64,000 nt of DNA from UBA826 sp045564655 (lineage in GTDB: Bacteria > Chloroflexota > Dehalococcoidia > Lucifugimonadales > UBA826): contig JBJLGX010000005.1 in assembly GCA_045564655.1 (NCBI GenBank), positions 59,569 to 123,568 of the forward strand, written 5' to 3'. The translations under genes and the position numbers were made by a program. The stretch's first letter is position 1. Each line of letters begins with the position of its first letter. Of the stretch, positions 46,163 to 55,129 are shown piece by piece. The notes beneath the pieces are model-generated. The model saw only the letters and a list, made by a program, of their open reading frames with translations, searched no databases and was not told where the DNA came from.

Positions 46163-47212
46163 CTATGTTAAATAATCAAACGATATATTTTCATCCTTTA
46201 TAACATCTTTAGTGATTTTTTTACCTATAACATTATCGATTTCATATGGAGGAATTCCATCATTAGGTATTTTGACAGACAAGTCGTTTTCTTGAAGTAC
46301 GTGACCATTAGGTAAGTCTCTTGAGGCAACAAGTTTTTTGCCCAATTTGTACATCGTTTTCTTTTCACTATCAAAAGGTTTCTTCACACCATCACCAAAA
46401 GCAATATTTGCCCTGTGCAGATCTCTAACTAATTTATTCAACCCGGACTCTTCTAGTGAAAAAGGTTGGTCTGTTCCTCTCCAAGATCTGTTAATTGTAA
46501 AGTGCTTCTCAATAACACGTGCACCCAAAACATATCCTACTAATGCCATTGCTATTCCATTTTGATGATCGGATAATCCAATAACTATATCGGGAAATCT
46601 TTCTTTATAAGTTTGTATTACTTTCAAGTTCATTTCATTTGGTTCAACTGGATAACTCGAAGTGCATTGAAGTAAACAAAGATTTTGATTAATAGGCATA
46701 ATTGCATCGTAAGCTCTTTCCACATCAGACATAGTTGCAGCACCTGTGCTTACAAACATCGGTTTACCAAAGCTTGCAATATATTTTAATAATGGGGTAT
46801 TTGTAATGTCCGCAGAAGCTGTCTTATATGCTGGCATATCTAGGTCTCTTAAAAAATCTGCACTTGGAATATCAAATGGAGTTGCAAACATAGTTATTCC
46901 TATTTCGTTTGCATATTTTTGTAATTCTTGATATTCCTCTTTGCCAAACTCTACCGCTTCTCTATGTTCTCCGTAAGTATCTCCAAAGCTATTATCATTA
47001 ACGTAAGCCATGTCATACATTTTTTGGGTAAATAAAGAAGTGTTATCTCTTTTTTGCATTTTCACCGCATCCACCCCAGAACGTTTTGCTGCCAAAAACA
47101 TTTGTTTAGCATTTTCCAATGAACCCATATGATTAGCTCCTATTTCAGCTATAACATAGCAGGGTTCATTATCTGATATTTTGTGGCCTTCTACCAACAA
47201 TTCTTTTGCCAT
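46163..47212 (-). CDS. NeuB-family nonulosonate synthase, NANS-like
   Basis: Condenses PEP with a hexose-type sugar to a nonulosonic acid; 349 aa with a SAF domain at about 290-349. The barrel carries VIAEIGANHMGSLENA, DAVKMQKRDN, LLQCTSSYPVEP and VIEKHFTINRSWRGTDQ. Stretches such as FGDTYGEHREAVEF and the KMQK site follow animal N-acetylneuraminate-9-phosphate synthase more than bacterial PseI/LegI, as far as I can recall the human sequence. With the adjacent KdsC-like phosphatase this points to a 9-phosphate intermediate. A Kdn or Neu5Ac type product is inferred. Confidence 0.83.
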   Translation of the reverse strand: MAKELLVEGHKISDNEPCYVIAEIGANHMGSLENAKQMFLAAKRSGVDAVKMQKRDNTSLFTQKMYDMAYVNDNSFGDTYGEHREAVEFGKEEYQELQKYANEIGITMFATPFDIPSADFLRDLDMPAYKTASADITNTPLLKYIASFGKPMFVSTGAATMSDVERAYDAIMPINQNLCLLQCTSSYPVEPNEMNLKVIQTYKERFPDIVIGLSDHQNGIAMALVGYVLGARVIEKHFTINRSWRGTDQPFSLEESGLNKLVRDLHRANIAFGDGVKKPFDSEKKTMYKLGKKLVASRDLPNGHVLQENDLSVKIPNDGIPPYEIDNVIGKKITKDVIKDENISFDYLT

Positions 47213-47252
47213 TACCTACATAAACTCCTTATACAATTCATTAAAAAAATTC

Positions 47253-48599
47253 TCAGATATAAACAACATGAGTATCACTGTCAATATCACGAGTATGAGT
47301 GAAATTTCTAGTAGCATTCCGTGTATCAACAATTAATTTTGAATACCTCATTATTTCAGATAAATCATACTCAGAATGATCTGTAAGAATTATTACAGCA
47401 TCTTGGGCTTGCAGTAATTTAGGGGTTATATCTTCAGATTCAAAAACATCATCTTCCAAATCTAAATTAGGGACATAAGGATCACTATACTTTAATGACA
47501 TACATTTATCTTTTAATAACAACATTACATCCAATGCAGGAGACTCTCTTATATCAGAAACGTTGGGTTTATACGTAACTCCTAACACCAAAATATTCGA
47601 ATTATAAATATCTTTTGAAGAACTAGACAATGCACTTTTAATTTTATCCACTACAAAATTAGGCATGCTTGAATTTATATCCTCTGCAAGACGAATAAAC
47701 CTAGCATCATAATTTAAATTTTTCATTTTCCAAGACAAATACCGAGGGTCTACAGGAATACAATGTCCCCCAATTCCTGGCCCTGGATAAAATGGCATAA
47801 AGCCAAAAGGCTTAGTCTTAGCAGCATCTATTACTTCCCAAACATCTATATCCAGTAATTCACTCATTATTGCTATTTCATTAACCAGTGCTATATTAGT
47901 TGCCCTAAAAGTATTTTCTAATAGCTTTACCATTTCAGCAGTTGTAGTATCTGAAACATTAACGACTTCACTAACAAAACGAGAGTATAAAAAAGAGGCT
48001 ATCTCACAACATTGGGGAGTTATTCCCCCAACAACTTTAGGGGTATTCGATATAGTCCAATCTGTTCTTCCAGGGTCGACTCTTTCAGGTGAAAAAGCTA
48101 TAAATATTTGATCTCCCACTTCCATTTGGCAATCGTCATTATTTTGAAATTTGGGCAATAGCAATTCTTTAGTTGCTCCTGGATATATAGTACTTTCCAA
48201 AATAATTAGCATTCCTTCATGGACATACTCAACCACATCATTTAAAGCAGCTTCTATAAAACTAACATCTGGATTACCGTTTTTACTAAGTGGAGTAGGG
48301 ACACATATGATAACTACATCTGTCTCATTTAACACATCAACTTCATGTGTATATTTAATAGTTCCTTTACCTTCTCCCGAAATTGATTTGGCTACAATTT
48401 CATCTGAAATATCATCAATATATGACTTACCTTGATTTAGTTTTTTGATTTTATCTTTATCAACATCAAGGCCAAATACATTCATACCTGAATTGCAACA
48501 TTCAAGTGCCAATGGCAAGCCAACATAACCTAGCCCTAATATTGTTACAACTGCAACATCTGTATTGATTTTTTCTTTTAATTCTTCTAAATATGACAA
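47253..48599 (-). CDS. UDP-N-acetylglucosamine 6-dehydrogenase (WbpA-like)
   Basis: Oxidises UDP-GlcNAc to UDP-GlcNAcA, the entry to the diacetamido-uronic acid route. Length 448 aa. NAD loop GLGYVGLPLALE, ESTIYPGATKELL, FSPERVDPGR and catalytic Cys280 in GIGGHCIPVDP match the WbpA/WecC group. This is the first glycan-enzyme gene after the antiterminator, separated by a 138-base leader. The following steps (WbpB, E, D) lie 22 kb away in the same direction. Confidence 0.88.
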   Translation of the reverse strand: MSYLEELKEKINTDVAVVTILGLGYVGLPLALECCNSGMNVFGLDVDKDKIKKLNQGKSYIDDISDEIVAKSISGEGKGTIKYTHEVDVLNETDVVIICVPTPLSKNGNPDVSFIEAALNDVVEYVHEGMLIILESTIYPGATKELLLPKFQNNDDCQMEVGDQIFIAFSPERVDPGRTDWTISNTPKVVGGITPQCCEIASFLYSRFVSEVVNVSDTTTAEMVKLLENTFRATNIALVNEIAIMSELLDIDVWEVIDAAKTKPFGFMPFYPGPGIGGHCIPVDPRYLSWKMKNLNYDARFIRLAEDINSSMPNFVVDKIKSALSSSSKDIYNSNILVLGVTYKPNVSDIRESPALDVMLLLKDKCMSLKYSDPYVPNLDLEDDVFESEDITPKLLQAQDAVIILTDHSEYDLSEIMRYSKLIVDTRNATRNFTHTRDIDSDTHVVYI

Positions 48600-48626
48600 C
48601 TATGTAATAACCTCGATTTTTAAACT

Positions 48627-48654
48627 AAAGCTCCGCCATTTCGAATTGATCGAA
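48627..48654 (-). promoter_or_regulatory. ops-like word with small hairpin in the 138-base leader before wbpA
   Basis: Read on the minus strand the spacer contains the inverted repeat TTCGA-TCAAT-TCGAA (48640-48654), then AT and GGCGGAGCTTT (48627-48637). The E. coli RfaH recruitment element ops is GGCGGTAGC; the match here is eight of nine bases with one missing. It lies directly downstream of an RfaH/NusG-like gene and upstream of the long cluster, the right place for a pause/recruitment site. The rest of the spacer (48600-48737) shows no gene and no terminator. Confidence 0.35.
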
Positions 48655-48737
48655 TAAAACTTGTCTGTAAGAACTACAATGTGGAGCAACGGCTACGACA
48701 ACAATGCATATTCTTTTGTAATTAACCTATCATTTAG

Positions 48738-49325
48738 TTAGATATGATTTTTAATAATTCTTCCGTTACCACGACTTCTGCGAGCTCTATTTTTATTTAT
48801 GTTATTTACACTTGGATTCGAAATAGATAACCTTGAAACATGAACAGAAGCTTTTACCATTCTACCCATAAATTGCATTATTACTTGAACAAAAGAATCT
48901 GGCGATTTAACATCTTCTAAAACTTCTCCAAATGAATCCATTGTTGAATTTTGAATTTTCACCAAATCACCCGCAACATACCTATCCCACAGTCCTCCAG
49001 TCTGATCTAAATCAAAAATAGTCTTTTTTATTTTTTTAATAGACAATTCTGTTAAAGAGGGAATCTCATCATCAAAAGTAACCCAACCTAATACACCATT
49101 AATATTAGTAATATCGCTCCATCTTTTGTCATTTTTAGACATGTATACGAACGAATAACCCGGAAACAATGATTTCTTCTTAAGGTTTGTTTCATTATTT
49201 GGAACATTCACCATTGGAACAAATGCTTCATATCCTAATTTCGACAGCATGTCAGAAATTTTTTCGTCCCAACCTGTTTTTATTTTTAATACATACCATT
49301 GAGTAGGGGTTTCTGCATAATTCAT
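48738..49325 (-). CDS. NusG/RfaH/UpxY-type transcription antitermination factor
   Basis: A 195-aa NusG paralogue for long surface-polysaccharide operons. The NGN domain (about 8-105) begins QWYVLKIKTGWDEKISD and has LFPGYSFVYM and NGVLGWV, the segments that grip RNA polymerase clamp. A KOW-like domain follows (VAGDLVKIQ to about 170), and a basic tail NKNRARRSRGNGR ends the protein. It is not the housekeeping NusG, given its context and divergence. It overlaps the upstream regulator gene by 4 bases and precedes a ~40-kb gene run in the same direction. Confidence 0.85.
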   Translation of the reverse strand: MNYAETPTQWYVLKIKTGWDEKISDMLSKLGYEAFVPMVNVPNNETNLKKKSLFPGYSFVYMSKNDKRWSDITNINGVLGWVTFDDEIPSLTELSIKKIKKTIFDLDQTGGLWDRYVAGDLVKIQNSTMDSFGEVLEDVKSPDSFVQVIMQFMGRMVKASVHVSRLSISNPSVNNINKNRARRSRGNGRIIKNHI

Positions 49326-49969
49326 GGTTTAATATCGATTTCCTCTCCAGAACTATCCTGAGAAGAAGTTTTAGACATAGCCAAATTGGCGTGATACTCA
49401 GATGACCTCACGACAAATAAGGAATTCATATCATTAAGTCTTGCAGAAATCACAATATCAAAATTTGTAGGCTTTAGCTCGTCTTCTTTCTTAACAGTTA
49501 AATTAAACATCTTGTTACCAATGAATTTATCATCAAAAAATGTTATTTTCGTCACCCCAAGGTCACCTAAAGCTAAATAAACTATTTCCGATAATTCAGA
49601 TTTTCCAACTATAGCAACCCGAGAGCTCCTTCCTATTTCAACGAAATCTAATTCTGCCCTTAAAAGCAATTTGATTCTACGGTAATGATCAATAGTCCTA
49701 TCTACATATTGCCTCGTTAAGTGCAACTTTCTGGTAAATCCTTCTGGAGTTAATGTATACACCCAACGACGCCAACCAACTTTAGTAGCTCTGACATATC
49801 CTTTTTTAATCAAATTTTTAGTTAATAAGTTAGCCACACCTAAAGCTATGCCCAATCTATCCGCCATTTTCCTTTGGGTTATTTGAGGTGTTTCTTCTAA
49901 TTCTTCTAAGAGCCTCAGCTCTTTAAAATCAGTACCTTCTGATGGACTTTTATTCTGAGAAGTTTCCAT
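49322..49969 (-). CDS. Winged-helix regulator with Rossmann-like C-terminus
   Basis: A 215-aa protein. Residues 18-90 form a winged HTH (ITQRKMADRLGIALGVANLL then RATKVGWRRWVYTLTPEG). A basic helix links to about residues 115-185, where RVAIVGKSELSEIVYLALGD and ITFFDD resemble a dinucleotide/CoA-binding Rossmann half. It probably regulates the cluster in response to a small molecule. Two inverted repeats lie in its divergent promoter. Similar MarR-like HTH proteins stand at the head of other exopolysaccharide operons. Confidence 0.75.
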   Translation of the reverse strand: METSQNKSPSEGTDFKELRLLEELEETPQITQRKMADRLGIALGVANLLTKNLIKKGYVRATKVGWRRWVYTLTPEGFTRKLHLTRQYVDRTIDHYRRIKLLLRAELDFVEIGRSSRVAIVGKSELSEIVYLALGDLGVTKITFFDDKFIGNKMFNLTVKKEDELKPTNFDIVISARLNDMNSLFVVRSSEYHANLAMSKTSSQDSSGEEIDIKP

Positions 49970-50024
49970 TTTCTACTCTTAATTTCCATATAAATATATG
50001 AATAATATTCTTAATATAATATAA

Positions 50025-50039
50025 GTTCGATTTACGAAC
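50025..50039. promoter_or_regulatory. Operator-like inverted repeat 1
   Basis: GTTCG-ATTTA-CGAAC, five-base arms around a five-base spacer, centred at 50032. Together with the second repeat it fits GTTCR-N5-YGAAC. It lies 56 bases before the regulator ATG, next to AT-rich sequence (TATATTATATT on the minus strand) that could be that gene's -10, so a bound protein would block transcription. Confidence 0.55.
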
Positions 50040-50045
50040 ACATAT

Positions 50046-50066
50046 ATTGTTCATGAATTGAACAAT
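50046..50066. promoter_or_regulatory. Operator-like inverted repeat 2
   Basis: ATTGTTCA-TGAAT-TGAACAAT, eight-base arms, five-base spacer, centred at 50056. Its core GTTCA-N5-TGAAC has the same plan as repeat 1, 24 bases away. The pair lies in the 195-base divergent region between the winged-helix gene and wzy, where no gene is visible. Probably bound by the winged-helix protein (inferred). Confidence 0.6.
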
Positions 50067-50164
50067 TAAGTCAAGTAGATAATAGATTATTCCATTTATC
50101 AATTTTTGATGTATTCTATTCGTGTAAAATCAATTAACGTCTATCTGCTAGGGAAACTACATAA

Positions 50165-52195
50165 ATGACAACAAAAACTAGAAATTTAGATGACCCTCAA
50201 GCTGCTATAGGGGCATTTATTTTTTGCATAAGGTGCGTTTTATTAATTGTACTTTTCATGCCTTTAATAGTATCTACCTCTACTTTTTTTCCATTTGTGG
50301 TAGGAAAAGCAATTTTTTACAGAATATTTATTGAAATAGCATTTCTTATGTGGATACCTCTAATAATATTATCTCCTAAATTGAGGAATTTTAAATCTCC
50401 TATAGTAATAGCTGTGTCTATATACATGTTAATAGCTTTAGTAGCCTCATTTACAGGAGTTAGCTCGAATGTAAGCATTTGGTCAACTTACGAAAGAATG
50501 CAAGGCTTATTTGACTTGCTGCACTGGTTTGCGTATTTCATAATGATCGGTTCAGTTTTTACAAATTCATCACAATGGAAAATATTTCTATCCGTAAATT
50601 TATTAGTTTCAGCTTTAGTGTGTTTTATAGGATTGTCACAATATTTAGGATTCCATGGCTTGATAAGTAATTTTGCAGAAGATAATCCTAGCGAAAGAAT
50701 ACAATCCAGCCTAGGAAACGCTGCGTATGTAGGAGCTTACTGTGTTGCAAACATATTCATAGCTGCAGCATTAATTAGCAAATCAGTATCTGCGTTTTTT
50801 CCAAACACAAGTATCAGCTCTAAAGATCACATCTCTAAAAGGAATAAATCAAAATCAGGAACAACTTTCAAATTCAAAAATACAAAATTAGAATTTATAT
50901 TTATTTCATTTTGGACAATCTGTCTGACAGCTAACATAGTTACACTATTATTAAGTGGTACAAGGGGAGCTTGGTTAGGTTTTGGGGTGGCATTTTTGTT
51001 TACGACGGTCTTATATGCAGTAGTAGGAAAAATAAAATATCTGAAAAGAACTTGTATAGCTTTTACAATATTTTTCATTTTGTTTTTAGCAATATTCATA
51101 TCTTTTAGAGATACTGATTTTGGTAGAGATATAGGGGATAGCAATGTGATTGCTGGAAGGCTCATAGAATTTAATTTTAATGATTCTTCAGTTATGAGCC
51201 GATGGCACACTTGGAGAGCAGGAATAAAAGCATCCATGGATAAGCCTATACTAGGATGGGGTACAGACAATTTTGTAATAGCATGGGGACGGTATTTCGA
51301 TGCCTCTGATACGGTCAAAGAAAAATTTGACCAAGCGCACAACAAACTTATTGAAGAACTTACTACAAAAGGCTTAATAGGATTAATAGCATATTCTTCA
51401 ATATGGGTAGTATTAGCTTACTCTATAGTAAAAAACTATAAAAATTCAAAATCAACCGGCACTCAAAGTTATTTATTATTAATATCTGCTGCACTAGTTG
51501 GATATTTTACCCAAAACCTATTTTTATTTGACACTTCAGTTACATACTCTCAATTTATTGTTTTAATTGCTTTAATTTCAACTATGAACCAAAATTTTTG
51601 GAGTAATACAAAAGAAAATTATACTGAATATATAGGTTCGCCAAATATTAAACTCAATTTTCAAACTACTTCCTTACACTTGTCTCGTAAATTAGCAGTT
51701 TATACTGCATCAATTATATTGATTCCTATAATCATATATTCAATATACTCATTCTCTATAAAGACTTATACTGCCGCTCAACACACTGTTTACCTAACCG
51801 CTGGCAACTATCCTTCTTGGGAGCAAAAAGTTTCTGTTTACAATTCAGCTATAAACGATGCCCCAGGTTTAGCTAATTACCCAAGAACATTAATGATTGA
51901 AGGCATTGCTGAAGATTGGTATGAGTTTACCCCTGAAATAAAATTAGATGCATACAATATTGTAGAAAAAGCAGCTATTGATGGATTGGACCAAGAACCA
52001 GAAGGTTGGCGATTAACTTACATGTTGGCTAGATTTTACCAAATTGCATCTGCAGATAATCCAAGCTTAATGGATAAAGCCGACTACTATGTAGCCAGAA
52101 TAGAAGAATTAGCTCCAGGAACTATCGAAGCTAAAATAGCCCGTGAGGTGAATAACAGAGCACACGAATTTCATCAATCCCAAACAATTGAATGA
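50165..52195 (+). CDS. O-antigen ligase/polymerase (Wzy/WaaL-like) membrane protein
   Basis: A 676-aa integral membrane protein with about eleven hydrophobic segments between residues 18 and 540. The O-antigen ligase domain core TLLLSGTRGAWLGFGVAFLF is around 255-275, and a long external loop after it has MSRWHTWRAGIKASMDKPI and GWGTDNF with the conserved His (AHNKLIEELTTKG), both typical of the WaaL/Wzy family. The last ~125 residues are soluble and helical, TPR-like. It may polymerise repeat units or ligate glycan to protein or lipid. It is the only plus-strand gene of the glycan locus, divergent from the regulator. Confidence 0.85.
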   Translation: MTTKTRNLDDPQAAIGAFIFCIRCVLLIVLFMPLIVSTSTFFPFVVGKAIFYRIFIEIAFLMWIPLIILSPKLRNFKSPIVIAVSIYMLIALVASFTGVSSNVSIWSTYERMQGLFDLLHWFAYFIMIGSVFTNSSQWKIFLSVNLLVSALVCFIGLSQYLGFHGLISNFAEDNPSERIQSSLGNAAYVGAYCVANIFIAAALISKSVSAFFPNTSISSKDHISKRNKSKSGTTFKFKNTKLEFIFISFWTICLTANIVTLLLSGTRGAWLGFGVAFLFTTVLYAVVGKIKYLKRTCIAFTIFFILFLAIFISFRDTDFGRDIGDSNVIAGRLIEFNFNDSSVMSRWHTWRAGIKASMDKPILGWGTDNFVIAWGRYFDASDTVKEKFDQAHNKLIEELTTKGLIGLIAYSSIWVVLAYSIVKNYKNSKSTGTQSYLLLISAALVGYFTQNLFLFDTSVTYSQFIVLIALISTMNQNFWSNTKENYTEYIGSPNIKLNFQTTSLHLSRKLAVYTASIILIPIIIYSIYSFSIKTYTAAQHTVYLTAGNYPSWEQKVSVYNSAINDAPGLANYPRTLMIEGIAEDWYEFTPEIKLDAYNIVEKAAIDGLDQEPEGWRLTYMLARFYQIASADNPSLMDKADYYVARIEELAPGTIEAKIAREVNNRAHEFHQSQTIE

Positions 52196-52200
52196 TAATG

Positions 52201-52803
52201 TTACCTCTCCTTTGTCTGCCATTTTGCTTTTAATGTGTATAGAACCGATATCATCAGAAGTTTAATATCTAAAAATATACTCATATTCTCTATATATTCC
52301 ATATCATAATTAAATTTATCTTTGGGGGCAGTTGCATATCTTCCGTACACTTGAGCAGGACCAGTTAAGCCAGGCTTAACTTTCAATCTTTCTATATATA
52401 GCGGAAAATCTAATAGTATTTCTTCCATTATCTCAGGTCTTTCAGGCCGTGGCCCAACTAAGCTTAAATCACCTTTCCATAAATTTATAACTTGTGGCAG
52501 CTCATCTAAAGCTCTATCTCTCAGAAATTTACCTACTTTTGTTATCCTATCATCATTTTCTCTTGCCCATACTGCCCCAGTTTTATTCTCTGCATTAGGA
52601 ACCATAGAACGAAATTTATATAATGAAAATTCTTTTCCATCTTTTCCTAATCTAGTTTGTATGTAAAAAATTGGACCTCTATCTTCAATCCATATAGCAA
52701 TAGGAATGATAATCCATAAAATTAACCATGCAGGTAGTAAAATCAAATGAAAAATTATCAATATGAAAAAATCAAATATACTTTTGTAAAAATATCTGGA
52801 CAT
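52201..52803 (-). CDS. Undecaprenyl-phosphate sugar-phosphate transferase (PglC/WcaJ family)
   Basis: Initiating transferase that puts a sugar phosphate on undecaprenyl phosphate; small monotopic type, 200 aa. One N-terminal hydrophobic re-entrant helix (residues 8-38), then IYFIQTRLGKDG-like FYIQTRLGKDG, YKFRSMV, DRALDELPQVINLWKGDLSLVGPRPERPE (in two pieces DELPQ and LVGPRP) and KPGLTGPAQVYGR. Catalytic Asp-Glu is in ALDELPQ. It starts glycan assembly on the inner membrane face. It is convergent with wzy, 5 bases apart, and follows the epimerase gene by 8 bases. Confidence 0.92.
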   Translation of the reverse strand: MSRYFYKSIFDFFILIIFHLILLPAWLILWIIIPIAIWIEDRGPIFYIQTRLGKDGKEFSLYKFRSMVPNAENKTGAVWARENDDRITKVGKFLRDRALDELPQVINLWKGDLSLVGPRPERPEIMEEILLDFPLYIERLKVKPGLTGPAQVYGRYATAPKDKFNYDMEYIENMSIFLDIKLLMISVLYTLKAKWQTKER

Positions 52804-52811
52804 ATTATTAT

Positions 52812-53780
52812 TTAATAAATATCTATTTTATTAGCCCAATCATAATTATATTTATACCAATCAACAGTTCTAGAAATACCAACCTCAATTGAAATATTTG
52901 GCTTCCATGACAATAAATCTTTGGCAGTACTAATATTTGCCCATGTACTAGGAACATCTGCAGGATCTCTATCCACTACTTTAATAGTTGCAGATTTACC
53001 CGTATCTTTTTCAATTAATTCAATAATTTTCTTGATTCGTACAGGATTATCTCCCCCTAAATTTATTATGTTATGGCCTTCTATATTTGCAGCTTTACAC
53101 ACCCCGTCAGCTATATCGTCTACGTAGGTAAAATCTCTTTCTCCTCCATCCCCATACAATAAAATTTCAAACCCATCAGATATTCCTTTAATGAATCTAA
53201 AAATAGACATATCTGGCCTTCCTGCAGGACCATACACAGTGAAAAATCGTAAGATTTGTATATTTATACCATACAAATGATGATATGCATGAGCTAAAGT
53301 TTCTGCTGATTTTTTGGATGCAGCATATGGTGACAAAACTTTACTAGATTCTGAATTTTCATCATATGGCTGAATAAGGCTTGAGCCATACACGCTAGAG
53401 GTAGACGCAATGACTATATTCTCAATATTATGGGTTTTAACTGCTTCTAAAACATTTAGTGTTCCAAGCACATTACTTTCAATATATACATGCGGGGTTT
53501 CTACTGATTGCCTAACACCAGCTCGTCCAGCCAAGTGAAGAATTGCATCTGCATTTTTAAAAGAATCTGTCCAACCTTGACTAGAAGTAGAAATATCATT
53601 GTGTATAAAATTAAAATTAGAATAATCTTGTAATTTTTCTAATCGCCAATTTTTTATCCTAATATCATAAGCATCATTTAAATTATCAATACCTATAACT
53701 TCATGCCCGGATTCAAGTAATTTAGTAGATACTACACTAGCTATAAATCCCGCAGCTCCAGTTACTATATATTTATTCAT
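52812..53780 (-). CDS. NAD-dependent epimerase (UDP-glucuronate 4-epimerase-like)
   Basis: Extended SDR of 322 aa. NAD loop TGAAGFIASVVS at the N-terminus, HLAGRAGVRQSVETP (typical of UDP-GlcA 4-epimerases), STSSVYG and Tyr/Lys in YAASKKSAE, then RFFTVYGPAGRPDMSIFRF, also a GAE feature. UDP-glucuronate from the UDP-glucose dehydrogenase in the cluster is a reasonable substrate, giving UDP-galacturonate. It overlaps the GT39-like gene by 8 bases. Confidence 0.87.
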   Translation of the reverse strand: MNKYIVTGAAGFIASVVSTKLLESGHEVIGIDNLNDAYDIRIKNWRLEKLQDYSNFNFIHNDISTSSQGWTDSFKNADAILHLAGRAGVRQSVETPHVYIESNVLGTLNVLEAVKTHNIENIVIASTSSVYGSSLIQPYDENSESSKVLSPYAASKKSAETLAHAYHHLYGINIQILRFFTVYGPAGRPDMSIFRFIKGISDGFEILLYGDGGERDFTYVDDIADGVCKAANIEGHNIINLGGDNPVRIKKIIELIEKDTGKSATIKVVDRDPADVPSTWANISTAKDLLSWKPNISIEVGISRTVDWYKYNYDWANKIDIY

Positions 53781-55035
53781 TATTAGAACTCCGCGCTACC
53801 ATACAAGAACCCCATCCAAATATATCCATTTTTAATGAACCCAAAAAGGCAATTAATATTATCAATGAATCTACTGGAAATCTAAACCTCGGAGATCCCC
53901 AAAATGGTATTACCATAAAACATGCATACAATATTACTAAAAGAATTGGTAATGTAACACGTATTGGCAGATTAAAAATCCCAAAAATAAAGAATATAAA
54001 CACAGGTATCGAAATTAACCCCATTACAGAATCGTTAATCGTCCATGATACATCATACGGATCTGGTCTAAAGTGCCAAAAGTTTTTAATCCTATTAAAA
54101 ACTGGTTCGGGTAGGGATGTAATATTATTTTTTATCGCCTCTACAGCTATCTCTCTCTTTAATAAGTCGTATTCGTACGCATTTATTTGATCTGAATTGA
54201 TTAGTTCAGGTATTTTCAGTATATCTTTCGTATATTTTCCGGACTTAACATCAGAATTATCCAACATCCCATTTGAAACTAATAATAGGTGTCCGCCTTG
54301 AGTGCTATGGGGAATAAATTTATCATACAAAATCATGTTGTGGATAACCCACGGAGTTAAAATCATTGAAAAACTTAATACTCCAAAAATAAACATCTTT
54401 CCATTATTTTTTATAAAACTAATTTGTCTTTTAAATAAATATAAATATCCTAACCCAAACATTAAAATAGCTATAGGTAAAAATATGTATAGGCTGCGAG
54501 TTAGTGCTAACAATCCAAAAAATAACGCACACATAAATACATTTAAATAAGACTTATCTTCAATAATTTTATACATATATATCGCAATAAGTATTACCAT
54601 AAATGCTGAAACCGTCTCTGTTAAAATCCACGTCGAATACCAAATACTAGGAGGGTAAAATGCCCATAACAAAGAACAAAAAAATGCGATATTGTATTTG
54701 CTAATAAATAAACTTGCTAAAATAAATACAAAAGAAGCACTCAGAGAAGATATCAGTACCATCAAAAATCTAGCATATGCAGGCTCTTCGCCAAAAATCA
54801 AATAAACAGGAGCAATAATTACGCCTAGAAGAGGAGGTCTTTCTGAGCTTCCTAAAAAATCTCCTGATATTATTTCAACAGCTCTTGTGTGATAAGCACC
54901 TTCATCACCGTCCAATTCTCTAGAAAACCCATCAAATATTACTAAAAAAATAACCCGGACAATCAAAGCAATAGCAAATATCAAAAAAAAGTAAAATTTT
55001 GGGTTTTTGTATACTGATTCAAATTTGGCTAACAT
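53773..55035 (-). CDS. GT39-like membrane glycosyltransferase (ArnT/PMT type)
   Basis: A 420-aa integral membrane protein with about ten hydrophobic segments. The first periplasmic loop carries the LDGDEGAYHTRAVEI motif; the Asp-Glu pair is catalytic in ArnT/PMT enzymes, which take sugar from a polyprenyl phosphate. GSSERPPLLGVIIAPVY follows in the next loop. It likely adds a sugar to the glycan on the outer face of the membrane. First gene of the GT39-epimerase-sugar transferase operon. Confidence 0.82.
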   Translation of the reverse strand: MLAKFESVYKNPKFYFFLIFAIALIVRVIFLVIFDGFSRELDGDEGAYHTRAVEIISGDFLGSSERPPLLGVIIAPVYLIFGEEPAYARFLMVLISSLSASFVFILASLFISKYNIAFFCSLLWAFYPPSIWYSTWILTETVSAFMVILIAIYMYKIIEDKSYLNVFMCALFFGLLALTRSLYIFLPIAILMFGLGYLYLFKRQISFIKNNGKMFIFGVLSFSMILTPWVIHNMILYDKFIPHSTQGGHLLLVSNGMLDNSDVKSGKYTKDILKIPELINSDQINAYEYDLLKREIAVEAIKNNITSLPEPVFNRIKNFWHFRPDPYDVSWTINDSVMGLISIPVFIFFIFGIFNLPIRVTLPILLVILYACFMVIPFWGSPRFRFPVDSLIILIAFLGSLKMDIFGWGSCMVARSSNNE

Positions 55036-55129
55036 ATTTGAATGATAATGTATTTACATAAAAATCACACTGTTTTTAAAAGCACATAGTGGTAAAATGC
55101 AAAAGGTTTTTCACATAAATCTCTGTACG

